From positions 5,689,131 through 5,718,340 of the forward strand of contig NC_090615.1 of assembly GCF_004359215.1 (NCBI RefSeq): a DNA stretch of 29,210 nt, given 5' to 3'. Shown here one piece after another: positions 28,692 to 29,210 of the stretch. Position numbers and translations under genes: made by a program. The notes under the pieces were generated by a model. That model was not told the DNA's origin and ran no database searches. It saw only the letters and a list, made by a program, of their open reading frames with translations. Numbering within the stretch: position 1 is the first letter of the stretch; every line of letters begins with the position of its first letter. The DNA is from Bremia lactucae. Lineage: Eukaryota; Oomycota; Peronosporomycetes; Peronosporales; Peronosporaceae.

Positions 28692-29210
28692 TTGTCAACG
28701 TTGGCAGCCATGAAGGCATACCACGTGACGAGCTCATTGGCCTCTGAAATCAAAGAGAGCTACAGTCAGGACGACCACTGTCGCTTCCTGTTGGATCACT
28801 TCGGTGAACGAAAGACATTCTTTCCGTCGCACCTGAAAGCTAACCTAAATCGCTTTAGCTACTGCGATGGCCTGTTATAGCATCAGCTGTCATCTTGTGA
28901 TCCCTTGAGAATTTATGTGCCTCATGACACAGATCTCAAGTTGATGATTCTTCACGAGCTCCATGATGCGCCATCAAGTGGGCATCTGGGCCGTGAAAAG
29001 ACATTCTTACGAGTGTCAGAGTAATTTTTGGTGGCCACACCTATATAGATGGGTGGCCAACTATATTCGCTCTTGCGAACAGTGTCAGCGCATTAAGCCT
29101 GCACCGTCCAGCAGTGCGCCACTGAAGCTGCTACCGATTCCAACCAACTGTTAGAAGTTAGTAAGTCTGGACTTCATGTTTGGCATGCCGCCCGATCATA
29201 AGGGTCGGAC
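28692..29210 (+). pseudogene. copy C integrase, N-terminal part, cut by window end
   Basis: Leader (SSLASEIKESYSQDDHCRFL), then the HHCC finger split over frames: LHELHDAPSSGHLGREKTF (about 28950-29005) and YIRSCEQCQRIKPAPS (about 29065-29110). SLDFMFGMP near the edge carries the first Asp of the DDE triad. At least two shifts and two stops. Confidence 0.83.

Larger units (their letters stand above)
25588..29210 (+). mobile_element. Ty3/gypsy copy C, 5' LTR to integrase, continues past window
   Basis: Plus-strand element with a 510-bp LTR, PBS, gag, protease, a linker, RNase H and the start of integrase. Most of RT is missing. Frameshifts and stops are scattered, so it is inactive. The 3' LTR, if present, lies beyond the window. 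Confidence 0.88.

Noticed and set aside
15571..29154. Cytosine-to-thymine mutation (RIP-like) as the cause of the many in-frame stops
   Set aside because: Many stops fit CAG/CAA/CGA changes, but any stop made by a transition must look like that. The LTR pair shows both transitions and transversions, so the pattern is not diagnostic.
9271..29154. Many short open frames on both strands as possible secreted effectors (RxLR, Crinkler)
   Set aside because: None combines a signal peptide with an RxLR-EER or LFLAK-type motif; nearly all are shadows of decayed elements.
1..29210. CRISPR arrays, tRNA or rRNA genes, bacterial operons
   Set aside because: No regularly spaced repeats, no cloverleaf or rRNA segment recognised, and gene structure with introns is eukaryotic.

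Overview
The window looks like nuclear DNA of an oomycete, probably a downy-mildew or Phytophthora-like member of the Peronosporales. Reasons: compact genes with very short GT-AG introns (49-120 bp), AT-leaning coding sequence, and decayed Ty3/gypsy retroelements of a type common in such genomes. The genus cannot be settled by eye.

Bases 1 to about 8,830 form a tight island of conserved genes. In order they are: the 3' end of TAF1 (+, cut by the window edge); a convergent gene for an IQ + C2-like + PH-like protein (-); a possible small three-exon gene (+, weak); a USP5/UBP14-type deubiquitinase (+); and a complete six-exon gene for Integrator subunit 9 (-), which I rebuilt from its splice sites as 656 residues. 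TAF1 (transcription initiation), INTS9 (snRNA and RNA 3'-end processing) and USP5 (free polyubiquitin disassembly) are housekeeping genes. They share compact spacing, not an obvious pathway.

From about 8.9 kb to the right edge I find no intact gene, only layered relics: a trace of copia RNase H (-), a FAR1/MULE transposase relic (+, about 9.4-11.7 kb), a solo gypsy LTR (-, 12.2-12.8 kb), and an RNase H scrap (-, 14.5-14.8 kb). Next come gypsy copy A (-, RT end to C terminus, 15.6-18.2 kb), an LTR plus gag of another element (+, 18.2-20.4 kb), and gypsy copy B (-, 5' LTR, PBS, gag, protease, half an RT, integrase, 20.4-24.85 kb). A decayed four-repeat MYB gene (-, 25.0-25.59 kb) follows, then gypsy copy C (+, 5' LTR, PBS, gag, protease, RNase H, integrase, from 25.59 kb past the edge). 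Every element has stops and frameshifts, and none of the copies keeps the RT palm.

The best second-look items are: (i) the MYB relic squeezed between two head-to-head 5' LTRs; (ii) a striking excess of short perfect hairpins (stems 9-14 bp, loops 2-10 nt) across the repeat-rich part, one of them at a chimeric junction in the FAR1 relic; (iii) a 14-bp hairpin just upstream of the deubiquitinase; and (iv) a replaced zinc ligand in its ZnF-UBP domain. I did not find a self-evident new multi-gene system.
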